Shown here: positions 7,663-15,994 of the stretch, piece after piece
How the letters are laid out: every line of letters begins with the position of its first letter
How positions within the stretch are numbered: the stretch's first letter is position 1
Source of the DNA: Parachlamydiales bacterium
Lineage (GTDB): Bacteria > Chlamydiota > Chlamydiia > Chlamydiales > SM23-39
Reading direction: 5' to 3'
DNA length: 64,000 nucleotides
Assembly (NCBI GenBank): GCA_016931275.1
Contig: JAFGFA010000003.1
Location: 1 to 64,000, forward strand
Position numbers and translations under genes: made by a program
The notes under the pieces: model-generated
What the model was told of the DNA's origin: nothing
What the model saw: the letters and a program-made list of their open reading frames with translations, nothing else
The model's database searches: none

Positions 7663-9014
7663 GAATACTTCGATGCTGTTTGTTTCTTTCGTAAATTCTG
7701 TAAAATAAGTTTAGCATCTTGTATAAGAACGGCCTTTCCTTCCTGCATATCATAAAGGGCATGCGCTGCTATCTCGGCAAGAAGGCATTGGAAATTTTCA
7801 GTGGGCAAGAGAATAAAATCGACCCCTTTTTGCATCGCTAAAAGGCTAACGACCTCCTCATTAGGAGCTTTGTCTTTAATATATAACAGCAACGATTGGT
7901 CCTTTTGCGATAGATGATGTATGGCCCGTAAAAGAGCGGTATAGACCCCTTCTCGAGTATCGATGCATAAAATATTGACAGGAGTCTTTTTAAGGACTTC
8001 CTGCAGAGCCTGCATATGCTCAATATCAAAGACCTTATTGTGCACATCATATTCCAAAAGACGCTTTGCAAAATCAAACAGGGAAACGACCACGCATCCG
8101 AGATGTTCAATAGCAATCCCGGCAGCAATATTTGACAATTCTACTGCGGTTGAAATATCCAGTCCGTTAGCATAAGCAAAACTCAAAAAAGCCAAAACGG
8201 TATCTCCAGCCCCTGTTCCATCTTTTACCTCTTTTGCAGAAACAGAAAAATCCCATCGTTGCCCATGGCGATTAAAAAGGGCAATTCCTTCTTCGGAGCG
8301 GGTAATAACAAGATACTGAACATGGGTCTCTTTTAGAATCTGTTGTGCGACTTCTTCTAAAGAAGCCTCCATAGGAAGATGCGCTGCTGCATAAGCTTCT
8401 TTTTGATTAGGCTTAATAATCGTTGCATGAGCATATTTAGTAAAATCATTCCCTTTAGGATCAATAACAATCGGAATATTGAATGCATTGGCCTCTGCGA
8501 TCAGCTTCTCTAAAATACGATCAGACAAAAACCCTTTTTGATAATCGGAAATGACGACTACTTGGATTTGCTGTAACAGTAGGGGGATTTTCTGGATAAT
8601 CATCTCTTCTAAAGAGGGTGTAAGAGGAATATTCTCCTCGTAGTCCACGCGAATAATCTGTTGTCCTTCGGCAATGATCCTATTCTTGACAGGAGTACAA
8701 TATCCGGTCTGACAGACAATTCCTTCAATATGAACGCCTTCTTTTTGTAAGGCGTTACATAAATATTGTCCGGCTGCATCATCTCCTACTCGTCCAAGGG
8801 AATAGACATGAGCCCCTAAAGCAACGAGGTTACGAATCACATTCCCCGCCCCTCCGGCCTTACCCCAATCTTTTTTGACATGCAAAATGGGCACGGGAGC
8901 TTCAGGAGAAATCCTATGAACAATCCCTTGTGTATACTTATCGAGCATTAAATCGCCGCATAAAAGAACTTTCACCGGCAAAAAATGGCTAAAAGCACCG
9001 CTTAAGGCTACCAT
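7659..9014 (-). CDS. hldE: HldE-type heptose kinase with degenerate nucleotidyltransferase domain
   Basis: Residues 1-320 are a complete ribokinase-fold domain with GGAGN (54-58) and the catalytic DGTGAGD (265-271), matching D-glycero-beta-D-manno-heptose-7-phosphate kinase, which makes the 1,7-bisphosphate for ADP-heptose. Residues about 345-451 occupy the place of the ADP-transferring nucleotidyltransferase domain and keep a similar strand-helix rhythm and a GVDFILLP element, but the nucleotide-binding HxGH motif is absent; the equivalent turn reads DTREGVYTALL. The protein is therefore probably only a kinase, with the adenylyltransferase step done elsewhere. It overlaps the upstream hldD by seven bases, so the two are translationally coupled. 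Confidence 0.88.
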   Translation of the reverse strand: MVALSGAFSHFLPVKVLLCGDLMLDKYTQGIVHRISPEAPVPILHVKKDWGKAGGAGNVIRNLVALGAHVYSLGRVGDDAAGQYLCNALQKEGVHIEGIVCQTGYCTPVKNRIIAEGQQIIRVDYEENIPLTPSLEEMIIQKIPLLLQQIQVVVISDYQKGFLSDRILEKLIAEANAFNIPIVIDPKGNDFTKYAHATIIKPNQKEAYAAAHLPMEASLEEVAQQILKETHVQYLVITRSEEGIALFNRHGQRWDFSVSAKEVKDGTGAGDTVLAFLSFAYANGLDISTAVELSNIAAGIAIEHLGCVVVSLFDFAKRLLEYDVHNKVFDIEHMQALQEVLKKTPVNILCIDTREGVYTALLRAIHHLSQKDQSLLLYIKDKAPNEEVVSLLAMQKGVDFILLPTENFQCLLAEIAAHALYDMQEGKAVLIQDAKLILQNLRKKQTASKYS

Positions 9015-10018
9015 GTTTTCTCTTCCATTAAATATTGCGTAATATAATCTTTTATCGCATCCTCCAAAGGAGTCAAAAAGGCCTTTGGATCGACAATATT
9101 ATGTTGTACAAAATACTTTTGCATATTGGCACAAGTATAGTTTTGAAATTTATCTTCAATATCCCGAGGCATGGGAATATATTCTATATTTTTCTTCTTT
9201 CCGGTAATATTAAATAAGAGTTCGGCTACATCATTAAAAGAAACGGGAGTACCCGTGCCGATATTGTAGATCCCTGAAATTTCTCTAAAAGAGTCTTCCA
9301 AAAGAGCACAAGTCATCTTGACAGCATCTTTGACATAAATAAAATCCCTTTTTTGTTCCCCGTCGGTAAAACTGGGATCATTCGACCGAAAAAGACGAAT
9401 TTTCCCTTCTTTTTGAATGGACCGAAACATCTTATAAATCATCGAGCTCATGGACCCCTTATGATATTCATTAGGGCCAAAAACATTAAAATATTTCAAT
9501 CCGACAATTTTATCGAGAACGTTTTCTTTTTTTGCCCATAAGTCAAAGAGATGTTTCGAATACCCATACATGTTCAAAGGACGCAATTTTTCCAAAAGAT
9601 CATGACTGTCCGTAAACCCATTGGATCCATTTCCATAAGTAGCTGCAGAAGAGGCATAGATAAACCGATGCTCATGAGTCAGAGCATATTCGGCAAGACG
9701 GACAGTAAACCGATAATTATTTTCTAACAAATAATCAGCATCCTTCTCCGTCGTATCGGTACAGGCTCCCAAATGAACAAAGGCCTCAATCTCGTTTTCT
9801 CTCCCTTCTAAAAAAGAAAAAAGCTCTTCCTTAGAAATAATCTCCAAAAATTGTTTATTAACAAGATTTTTCCATTTATCCGTATCTCCAAGATCATCGA
9901 CCAGAAGAAGATGCGCTCTTCCTTGATCATTTAGATATCGGACAACACCCGAGCCTATCATTCCTGCGGCTCCGGTAACGACAATGTATTGATCTTCAAA
10001 AATTTGCTTTTGTTTCAT
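9008..10018 (-). CDS. hldD: ADP-L-glycero-D-manno-heptose 6-epimerase
   Basis: HldD interconverts the D- and L- forms of ADP-glycero-manno-heptose, the last step before heptose is added to the LPS core. It is an extended short-chain dehydrogenase: the NADP-binding motif GAAGMIG lies at 16-22, the serine motif in YASSAATYG near 121-129, and the catalytic YGYSK at 151-155. The KYFNVFGPNE and KRDFIYVKD segments are typical of HldD. At 336 residues the length is normal. It lies between ispE (14 bp upstream) and hldE (overlapping) in the long minus-strand operon, so a dedicated ADP-heptose pair is present. Confidence 0.94.
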   Translation of the reverse strand: MKQKQIFEDQYIVVTGAAGMIGSGVVRYLNDQGRAHLLLVDDLGDTDKWKNLVNKQFLEIISKEELFSFLEGRENEIEAFVHLGACTDTTEKDADYLLENNYRFTVRLAEYALTHEHRFIYASSAATYGNGSNGFTDSHDLLEKLRPLNMYGYSKHLFDLWAKKENVLDKIVGLKYFNVFGPNEYHKGSMSSMIYKMFRSIQKEGKIRLFRSNDPSFTDGEQKRDFIYVKDAVKMTCALLEDSFREISGIYNIGTGTPVSFNDVAELLFNITGKKKNIEYIPMPRDIEDKFQNYTCANMQKYFVQHNIVDPKAFLTPLEDAIKDYITQYLMEEKTW

Positions 10019-10032
10019 AAAAATTTTTTCCT

Positions 10033-10866
10033 TTATTGATCCTCAATACAATACCAGCTTTCAGATTTTCTTTGGACAGGCTTTACCAAATATTTTGTAA
10101 GAACATGAGATTTTTTTCTTTCCCGTAAGCAAAAAAAAGAACTGCCGCTACCGCTCATAACCACTTTATCATAGCAAGATAACAACTCATTTTTAATCGA
10201 AGATAATCGAGGATCGAGTACAAAAGCGGCCTTTTCCAAATCATTCTGATAGATAGGAGAAGCGGTAAAAAAACTCTGCAGCAAATCTTCCGGCTTAAAG
10301 AAAGAACTGATAACGGTTTGACGATAAACCTCTTTCGTAGACATCCCGAAAGGAGGAATCACAATCCATCCCTGCTCAAAAGAAGGAAAATTGGATATTT
10401 CTCGCACTTTCTCTCCTCTTCCGCTACAATATGCGGTTCCCAAAGAAAAGAAAAACGGGATATCGGATCCCAATTCCGATCCCCACTGAGCTAAAACATG
10501 AGAGGGAATTTTTGTGTTCAAAAGATCATTAAGGGCCCAAAGCGTCGTAGCACAGTTACTGCTCCCCCCTCCAAGTCCTCCCCCGATAGGAATATGCTTT
10601 TCCAGTTCTATTTTAAGTCCAAACGAACGGTTGGTCTTTTTACGAAAAAGATCTACTGCTTGCAAAATTAAATTACTGCGATCTTTAGGCACTTCTTTAT
10701 GGGATGTCAGCAACACATCTTCCGAATGGAAAGAAAAAGTAATGCGATCCGCTAAACTAATCGCCTGATAAAGAGAGGCTATCTCATGATAGTCATCCTC
10801 TCTTTTTGCAATCACAGAAAAAAACAAGTTCACTTTAGCAGGAGAAAAAAGGGTCAAAGCGGACAT
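10033..10866 (-). CDS. ispE: 4-diphosphocytidyl-2-C-methyl-D-erythritol kinase
   Basis: IspE phosphorylates CDP-methylerythritol in the non-mevalonate isoprenoid pathway. It is a GHMP kinase: the N-terminal SPAKVNLFFSV segment, the ATP loop GGGLGGGSSN at 95-104, and the C-terminal VVMSGSGSSFFCL motif are all present. The 277-residue length is normal. It begins four bases after rplI, matching the chlamydial order rpsF-rpsR-rplI-ispE. The pathway partner ispD is also in this window at 57.1 kb. Confidence 0.95.
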   Translation of the reverse strand: MSALTLFSPAKVNLFFSVIAKREDDYHEIASLYQAISLADRITFSFHSEDVLLTSHKEVPKDRSNLILQAVDLFRKKTNRSFGLKIELEKHIPIGGGLGGGSSNCATTLWALNDLLNTKIPSHVLAQWGSELGSDIPFFFSLGTAYCSGRGEKVREISNFPSFEQGWIVIPPFGMSTKEVYRQTVISSFFKPEDLLQSFFTASPIYQNDLEKAAFVLDPRLSSIKNELLSCYDKVVMSGSGSSFFCLRERKKSHVLTKYLVKPVQRKSESWYCIEDQ

Positions 10867-10870
10867 TGAC

Positions 10871-11344
10871 TCAAGGAATCTTTATTTCACCGACAACTTC
10901 TGCCAGTATTTTTACTACTACAGAAGCCATCACACCCTCTGGAAGGCGCAAAGGAACTTCCACAACACCTGTTTCCTTGATCGGATGCTTAAGTAACACG
11001 GCTCTCTTTTCCAGCACAATGCCTTCTTTTTCTAATAAATGAACAATCTCTGCAGCGCTTACAGAACCATACATTTTTCCTTCAGGATCGACTTTCACAA
11101 TAATCTCTAAAGCAATCTTTTTTAATTTTTCAGCAAGTTCTTCAGCTTCTTTTTTATCGATCTCTGCTCTTTTAGCCCTCTCAATAACGAGCTTTTCTCG
11201 CATACGAAGCGTATTTTTATCCGCAAGAACCCCTTTTTTCTTCGGAAGAAGAAAATTACGGGCATATCCTGCTTTCACTTCCACAATATCTCCACTTCTG
11301 CCCAAATCGGCAACATCTTCTATCAATAAGAGATTCTGTTTCAT
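10871..11344 (-). CDS. rplI: 50S ribosomal protein L9
   Basis: L9 binds 23S rRNA and bridges the L1 stalk region; it also limits frameshifting. The N-terminal rRNA-binding domain has the family signature (LLLIEDVADLGRSGDIVEVKAGYARNFL split over residues 5-32), followed by the long connecting helix rich in Lys and Glu and the C-terminal domain. The start is set at 11344: an AGGGGGG Shine-Dalgarno lies just upstream and the protein then begins MKQNLLLIED, whereas an ATG at 11371 would add nine atypical residues and overlap rpsR more deeply. The length is 157 residues. Confidence 0.96.
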   Translation of the reverse strand: MKQNLLLIEDVADLGRSGDIVEVKAGYARNFLLPKKKGVLADKNTLRMREKLVIERAKRAEIDKKEAEELAEKLKKIALEIIVKVDPEGKMYGSVSAAEIVHLLEKEGIVLEKRAVLLKHPIKETGVVEVPLRLPEGVMASVVVKILAEVVGEIKIP

Positions 11345-11352
11345 TTTTCCCC

Positions 11353-11583
11353 CTATTTTTCCACCGAACAAAATGGCAATAGAGCCATATATCGAGCCTG
11401 TTTAATCGCTTTTTTCAATTTTTTTTGAAAATAAAAAGAAACTCCGGTAATTCTACGAGGCAAAATTTTTCCTCGCTCCGTAATAAAATTTTTTAATAAT
11501 TCGATATCCTTGTAATCGATGTTACGAACACCTGATGCGGCAAGAGGACATCCTTTTTTCTTTTTTCCTGTAGGTATCATCAC
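11353..11583 (-). CDS. rpsR: 30S ribosomal protein S18
   Basis: S18 pairs with S6 on the platform of the 30S subunit. The 76-residue sequence carries the conserved core [17 protein letters not shown] and LPRRITGVS. It lies ten bases after rpsF, with which its product forms a heterodimer, and eight bases before rplI. The lysine-rich N-terminus (TGKKKKG) is typical of a basic rRNA-binding extension. Confidence 0.97.
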   Translation of the reverse strand: MMIPTGKKKKGCPLAASGVRNIDYKDIELLKNFITERGKILPRRITGVSFYFQKKLKKAIKQARYMALLPFCSVEK

Positions 11584-11593
11584 TTCCTCCCCT

Positions 11594-11935
11594 CTATGCT
11601 AATTTTATGGGTTTAAATTCTAATGTTTCAGCAATACTTTCTGCAGTTTTAGTCGTATAGCGGATAAGATCTTCATGCAACTTATATTCTTCCCAAAGAT
11701 TTGCGATTGCTTTTGGATTAACAGAAAAAAACAGGACATAATAATACCCTTCTCTTTTCTTATTTATTTCATAAGCCATTTTTCGTCTTCCCATATCGTG
11801 AACTTTGTGGATTTCTCCGCCTTTATCGACAATGCCTGTAGTAATCTTTTCCAATGCTTTTTGACGCGCTTGCTCGCTTAAGGTCGCATTCAAAATAAAC
11901 ATTCCTTCGTACAGGCGAAGATCTGATTTTTTCAT
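11594..11935 (-). CDS. rpsF: 30S ribosomal protein S6
   Basis: S6 is a ferredoxin-like fold protein of the 30S platform that binds cooperatively with S18. The opening [10 protein letters not shown] and the central [17 protein letters not shown] motif identify it, and the 113-residue length is normal. Its ATG overlaps the pth stop by four bases (ATGA), indicating translational coupling. Confidence 0.97.
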   Translation of the reverse strand: MKKSDLRLYEGMFILNATLSEQARQKALEKITTGIVDKGGEIHKVHDMGRRKMAYEINKKREGYYYVLFFSVNPKAIANLWEEYKLHEDLIRYTTKTAESIAETLEFKPIKLA

Positions 11936-12534
11936 AAATTTTCCTCTTCTCTTTTTTTACGAATATTAGCTAAATTCATCGCTTTTTCTATTCCCTGTTC
12001 TAACCAAAGAAGCACCATGTCCACACTTCGTTCTATGATCTCTGGCAACAGCTGGCTTTCCTCTTTAGAAAACCTACTTAAAACATAGTCTACCAAGAGA
12101 ACATCCTCTTCTTTTCCGATCCCTATCCTCAAACGAGGATATGCCTGTGAACGCACATGCTCCGATACACTTTGTAACCCTTTATGTCCCCCGGTTCCAC
12201 TGTCCTTTTTCAACCGCATTTCCCCAAAGGGAACATGGATATCATCGATGATGATTAACATATCGTCAATATCCACTTTATAGTACTCTTGGCACTTTCT
12301 CACAGCTTCGCCGCTGAGGTTCATATATGTGTTGGGCATAAGCAATAAAACATGCCGCTTCCCCACAGTTCCTTTTGCAACGGCTCCTTGCAACTGGGGA
12401 TCTTCTTTCCATAGGATCCCTAATCGTCTCGCCAATGATTGCACCACCAAAAAACCTATATTATGGCGAGTATTCTCATATTTCTTTCCCGGATTTCCTA
12501 GTCCTGCTATCAAAACCCTTTTCTCGCTGATCAC
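11932..12534 (-). CDS. pth: peptidyl-tRNA hydrolase
   Basis: Pth cleaves peptidyl-tRNAs released from stalled ribosomes, recycling the tRNA. The signature GLGNPGKKYENTRHNIGF at residues 11-28 includes the catalytic H24, and the TYMNLSGEAV and IIDDIHVPFG segments hold the other substrate-binding residues. It is 200 residues long, as usual. It lies directly downstream of rplY and overlaps rpsF, the order also seen in Chlamydia (ctc-pth-rpsF). Confidence 0.97.
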   Translation of the reverse strand: MISEKRVLIAGLGNPGKKYENTRHNIGFLVVQSLARRLGILWKEDPQLQGAVAKGTVGKRHVLLLMPNTYMNLSGEAVRKCQEYYKVDIDDMLIIIDDIHVPFGEMRLKKDSGTGGHKGLQSVSEHVRSQAYPRLRIGIGKEEDVLLVDYVLSRFSKEESQLLPEIIERSVDMVLLWLEQGIEKAMNLANIRKKREEENL

Positions 12535-12541
12535 TCAAACA

Positions 12542-13093
12542 CTACCTCTTTGCCACAACAACCGCTATCTCAGACAGATTGGCCATAGGGGTCACATGTT
12601 TAGGAATAGTAATTTCCGCAAGACGCTTCACATGCATCACATCCATGGAACGCACATCAACAACAAAAGACCGTGGAATATATTTTGGAAGGCATCGTAC
12701 TTTTAAAGCGCGTACCATTTGCCTTAATGTACCACCTAATTTAACCCCCACACATTCTTCCACCCCTGTACATTGGATAGGGACATGAACCGTAACAGGC
12801 ACATCGTCCGATAAAACAGCAAAATCGATATGGATAATTGAGTAGGTCGTCGGGTGATAGTGGATATCTTTTACAATTGCCTGCAATTTCTTATCGCCGT
12901 ATTGTAGAGTAAATACTGTTGTAGATAAAAGGCCCTTTTCCGATAAACGCAAAAAATTCTGAAACTCTTCCCCTAAAATGTAGATAGTTTCATTCTTGTA
13001 TTTGGGACCGTATAATATAGCCGGAATGTTCCCTTCTACTCGAATTTTATAATTATCTTTTCTTCCTTCTCGTTTGAATACCGCCAACTTCAT
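12542..13093 (-). CDS. rplY: 50S ribosomal protein L25, CTC (TL5) form
   Basis: L25 binds 5S rRNA. This 183-residue version has the N-terminal L25 beta-barrel plus the second C-terminal domain of the CTC/TL5 type: the IPAILYGPKY segment near the N-terminus and VHIDFAVLSDDVPVTV-like strands (residues about 88-105) followed by GVKLGGTLRQMVR are family signatures. A GGAG ribosome binding site lies five bases before the ATG. It is downstream of prs and upstream of pth. Confidence 0.94.
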   Translation of the reverse strand: MKLAVFKREGRKDNYKIRVEGNIPAILYGPKYKNETIYILGEEFQNFLRLSEKGLLSTTVFTLQYGDKKLQAIVKDIHYHPTTYSIIHIDFAVLSDDVPVTVHVPIQCTGVEECVGVKLGGTLRQMVRALKVRCLPKYIPRSFVVDVRSMDVMHVKRLAEITIPKHVTPMANLSEIAVVVAKR

Positions 13094-13165
13094 AAATTCT
13101 CCAAAAAACTATTGAATTGCTATTGTAACGAAAAAAACCCCTTTTAAGAAACAAAAAAATTTTTT

Positions 13166-14086
13166 TTACGCTAAGGAAGTTGTCGAATGAGAAATAAACG
13201 TATGGATTGCCTGGGCAAAAAGAGGGGCAACACGAATCACTTCTTTGTTTTTCTCTCTTTTTTGACATAGGCTATCCGTGACAAGAATTTTTTTTATCCT
13301 GCGATCTGCAAGGATATTTTTCACATCTACTGCATGAGTGACCACCGCATAGATATCGCGAGCACCACTGCGAAGACAAACATCCGCAGCCTGAACTAGC
13401 GTCGAACCGGTAGACGTAATATCATCGACCAAGATCACATTTTTGTTCTGAACATTGCCTATTAGCGCCTTGGCAGTAACTCGTTTCGAATCGATTCTTC
13501 TTTTGTCGACAAACGCTAAGTCACAGGATAGCGCTTCCGCATACCATTGCGCTAATTTATTGGTACCGAGATCCGGAGAAACCACCATGAAATCTTTCAT
13601 CTTCATCTGACGGATTTTTTCGATAAAAAGAGGGGCTGCAGAAAGATGATCGACCGGAATACGAAAAAATCCCGGAATTTGCTCAGCATGAAGATCGAGC
13701 GTCACTACCTGCTGTACACCCGCTGCTTCTAACAAATCTGCTATAAGACGAGCCGTCATCGGCTCTCCATCACGATTTTTGCGATCCTGACGAGCATATC
13801 CAAAATAGGGAATAACCGCCGTTACTCTTTTAGCAGAGGCTCTTTTCGCTGCATCAACGATCATAAGAAGTTCCATTAAATAAAAGCTCGGATTGTGAGC
13901 AATGGACTGGATTACAAAAACCTCTTTTCCTCGAACGCTTTCCTCGATCGCCACACATCTTTCTCCATCAGGAAAATCATAAAAAGAGATTTTTCCCAAT
14001 GGACAATGCAGCAAAGCCGCAATTTTTTTTCCTAAAAGAACATTACAAGAACCCGAAAAAATCACACTAGGACAAGGGATCATCAT
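13166..14086 (-). CDS. prs: ribose-phosphate pyrophosphokinase (PRPP synthetase)
   Basis: Prs makes PRPP from ribose 5-phosphate and ATP for nucleotide and tRNA-modification pathways. Seen: FSGSCNVLLGKKIA at the start, the catalytic YARQDRK motif, the ribose/metal DLHAEQIPGFF motif and the PRPP-binding VDDITSTGST loop. The length of 306 residues is normal. The ATG starts only one base after the 3' end of the tRNA-Gln gene, so mRNA is probably released by tRNA processing. An intact prs is notable in an organism that also imports nucleotides, because Chlamydiaceae have lost much of nucleotide synthesis. Confidence 0.95.
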   Translation of the reverse strand: MMIPCPSVIFSGSCNVLLGKKIAALLHCPLGKISFYDFPDGERCVAIEESVRGKEVFVIQSIAHNPSFYLMELLMIVDAAKRASAKRVTAVIPYFGYARQDRKNRDGEPMTARLIADLLEAAGVQQVVTLDLHAEQIPGFFRIPVDHLSAAPLFIEKIRQMKMKDFMVVSPDLGTNKLAQWYAEALSCDLAFVDKRRIDSKRVTAKALIGNVQNKNVILVDDITSTGSTLVQAADVCLRSGARDIYAVVTHAVDVKNILADRRIKKILVTDSLCQKREKNKEVIRVAPLFAQAIHTFISHSTTSLA

Positions 14087-14087
14087 T

Positions 14088-14158
14088 TGGGGTGGAAGGA
14101 TTCGAACCTCCGCATGGCGGGACCAAAACCCGCTGCCTTACCGCTTGGCGACACCCCA
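14088..14158 (-). tRNA. trnQ: tRNA-Gln (anticodon UUG)
   Basis: On the minus strand a 71-base cloverleaf is readable. The acceptor arm TGGGGTG pairs with CACCCCA (one mismatch-tolerant position), the D arm contains CGCCAAGCGGTAAGGC, the anticodon stem GCGGG/CCCGC encloses the loop TTTTGGT giving anticodon UUG, and the T arm has GGTTCGAATCC. The 3' CCA is not encoded. It is the first gene of the prs operon. Confidence 0.97.
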
Positions 14159-14173
14159 GAAAAACCAATCTAA

Positions 14174-14203
14174 ATCTTATCGAATCCTCCGATTATTATG
14201 CAA
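14174..14203 (-). promoter_or_regulatory. putative sigma-70-type promoter for tRNA-Gln/prs operon
   Basis: On the minus strand TTGCAT (14203-14198) and TAAGAT (14179-14174) are separated by 18 bases, placing transcription start about 10 bases before the tRNA 5' end. The position fits well for a tRNA promoter; it rests on consensus matching only. Confidence 0.5.
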
Positions 14204-14238
14204 TAGAGGAAAAACTTAATCTCCTTTTCTTAATGGAT

Positions 14239-15000
14239 CTATCTTAATGGATCTATTAGACCATTAATTTGATCAAGAGATCTATTCATTCTTCGAACAA
14301 AAGTGTTTATTCGAGCAAATTTTTGCTGAAAAAATTCTTCTGCTTTGTTGAAAAGTTGTGGATTTTGCTTAATCACGCTCAGATCATTTTGTCTAACCAA
14401 TAAATCCCAATCATAATTAGTTTGTCGCATGAAACAATAGTGATCTTCGAAACGTTCTCGAAGCTGTTGAAATTGTTGTATGGCTTTTGAACAATTTGGC
14501 CATTTTTCCAATACCTCTCTTAGTTTTTTTTTCATTGTTTTTAAGATTTCATAGGTCTGTATCAATTGGTCATTAGCACTAGAATCTATTTCTATATTTA
14601 CAAAGCAAAAAGGATAAAACAGAATACTTGAAGAGGTCTGATTAATAATAGAATTCAGGGTCTTCAAACACCTATTAAATACATTAAATTTTCTCTGAAA
14701 ATCCCTTCCTACTTGCTCTGAACAAAGATCACCCCGAACTCTCTTTGCTAGCCGATCCCATCTATACTCTCCACCGTCTTGCAAATGATCATATTGTTCT
14801 TGAAATTTTCTAATCTCCGACAGCATACTATTAGTACTCTTATTAGAAGGAATCAAAGTTTGCAGTTCTTTTAACTGCACATCAATATTTTGTATTTTCC
14901 CAATCATAGTCGTTAACTGCTCATCTGGAGTAGATGAATCTTGAAAGATGTCTATAGGGTTTAAAGGCTCAACTAGTGGAGTTTTTATACTTATAGCCAT
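14239..15000 (-). CDS. hypothetical alpha-helical protein with internal duplication
   Basis: A 253-residue protein of unknown function, with no signal peptide or membrane helix. It is helix-rich and contains two related blocks of about 60-70 residues: residues about 61-120 and about 176-248. They share a Q-rich start followed by a tyrosine/tryptophan pair (EYRWD versus NYDWD), a basic segment, and a FQ-K-F-N/A helix (FQRKFNVFNRCLKTLN versus FQQKFARINTFVRRMN). The proline-rich, Ser/Thr-rich first 30 residues look disordered. Its isolation between a tRNA and a 590-bp gap suggests a lineage-specific protein, perhaps a secreted one, but there is no direct evidence for export. Confidence 0.65.
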   Translation of the reverse strand: MAISIKTPLVEPLNPIDIFQDSSTPDEQLTTMIGKIQNIDVQLKELQTLIPSNKSTNSMLSEIRKFQEQYDHLQDGGEYRWDRLAKRVRGDLCSEQVGRDFQRKFNVFNRCLKTLNSIINQTSSSILFYPFCFVNIEIDSSANDQLIQTYEILKTMKKKLREVLEKWPNCSKAIQQFQQLRERFEDHYCFMRQTNYDWDLLVRQNDLSVIKQNPQLFNKAEEFFQQKFARINTFVRRMNRSLDQINGLIDPLR

Positions 15001-15593
15001 TGTTTCCTCTTTTTTATGTTTTTAACACTTAAATAAAATAATATTAAATAGCAATATTAAAATAATAAACAAAATTATAAACAAAGCAACAAACCTCGTC
15101 AACAAAATCTCGTTTGTTTCAAATACTAAATCATCTTTGTTAATTACGAGCTATAATTAAAATAATTTTTTAACATTATTTACTCTCATAGAATGACTAT
15201 CTTCCAATCTTTCTTCTCTCTCCAAAAATTACAGCACAAAAATCCCTCGCCCCACAACGGAGAAGCTGTTCATTCCTCTCTTAACAGACAACTACTTGCT
15301 AGATTAAAGATCCAAAAACACCCTTATAGATTTATTAAAGCTATTTTTTTATAAAATGCGACCAATACTTCATTCCTAAAAGAGAGAAGAGATTTCTACA
15401 AAAATTTTTACTTACCTTGAAAAATATTTCATGAATAATCGCATGAAAAAAACTATCTATTCTGGCATAATAATAGCAGCTATTCATAACCTAAAAAAAT
15501 AATTACACACAACATAAATAGCATTTATAAAAAAATAAAAATATTTTTACATTCTGTTAATTAAATAAAAACAATAATTAAAGGAGATTAATA
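15001..15593. other. AT-rich intergenic region
   Basis: Nearly 600 bases of very AT-rich DNA between two divergent hypothetical genes. The only frame of interest is 53 codons on the plus strand (15193-15354), without a ribosome binding site. The region presumably holds both promoters, but in DNA this AT-rich consensus matches are not informative. Confidence 0.5.
15193..15354 (+). CDS. possible small ORF (53 aa)
   Basis: ATG at 15193 to TAA at 15354 encodes 53 residues with mixed polar composition (starts MTIFQSFFSLQ, ends FIKAIFL). Its GC content looks higher than the flanks, which is the only positive sign; no Shine-Dalgarno is present and no family is recognised. It may be chance or the relic of a gene. 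Confidence 0.22.
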   Translation: MTIFQSFFSLQKLQHKNPSPHNGEAVHSSLNRQLLARLKIQKHPYRFIKAIFL

Positions 15594-15929
15594 ATGTCTT
15601 TTTTACCTATAAATTTTGAAGAAGTAAAAAACTTGCCTCAAAGATCGTTTCCACGTTCTTCTTCCAGCGATCATTTTCAAGAAACCCTGTGTTCTATCAT
15701 CTCAAGAAGTTCTGCTGCACAAGCACAAGATGGTTATACTTATCATATGCCTCAAAGGAGAATGTCTCGTTCTTTATCCGCTACGAATATCCACGGTAGG
15801 GATAGCTCTTTCTTTTCAGATTTTCTTGTAAGAGAAGAAAGACTTCCTGCTCTAAGACTTCCTGCCCTTATTCGAAGCCCGGGACAATGGAATGTTCGCA
15901 ATTTTTTTATGAAGAACTTCCACTGCTAA
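15594..15929 (+). CDS. small Ser/Arg-rich hypothetical protein
   Basis: A 111-residue basic protein with no recognised domain. A strong AAAGGAG site lies seven bases before the ATG, which supports a real gene. The sequence is rich in Ser, Arg and Pro (RSFPRSSSSDHF, RRMSRSLSATN) and contains a short LPALRLPAL repeat, so it is probably largely disordered. Lineage-specific disordered basic proteins in chlamydiae are sometimes secreted effectors or nucleoid proteins, but nothing here decides between these. It is followed by glgA in the same direction, 65 bp away. Confidence 0.6.
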   Translation: MSFLPINFEEVKNLPQRSFPRSSSSDHFQETLCSIISRSSAAQAQDGYTYHMPQRRMSRSLSATNIHGRDSSFFSDFLVREERLPALRLPALIRSPGQWNVRNFFMKNFHC

Positions 15930-15994
15930 AAGGCGTATAATGTCTTGTCAATTATAACTATTTGTGTTTTTGTGAAAGAAACCGATGGTTAGCA

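Noticed and set aside
15193-15354. 53-codon frame as a definite gene
   Set aside because: No ribosome binding site and no recognisable family; kept only as a low-confidence candidate.
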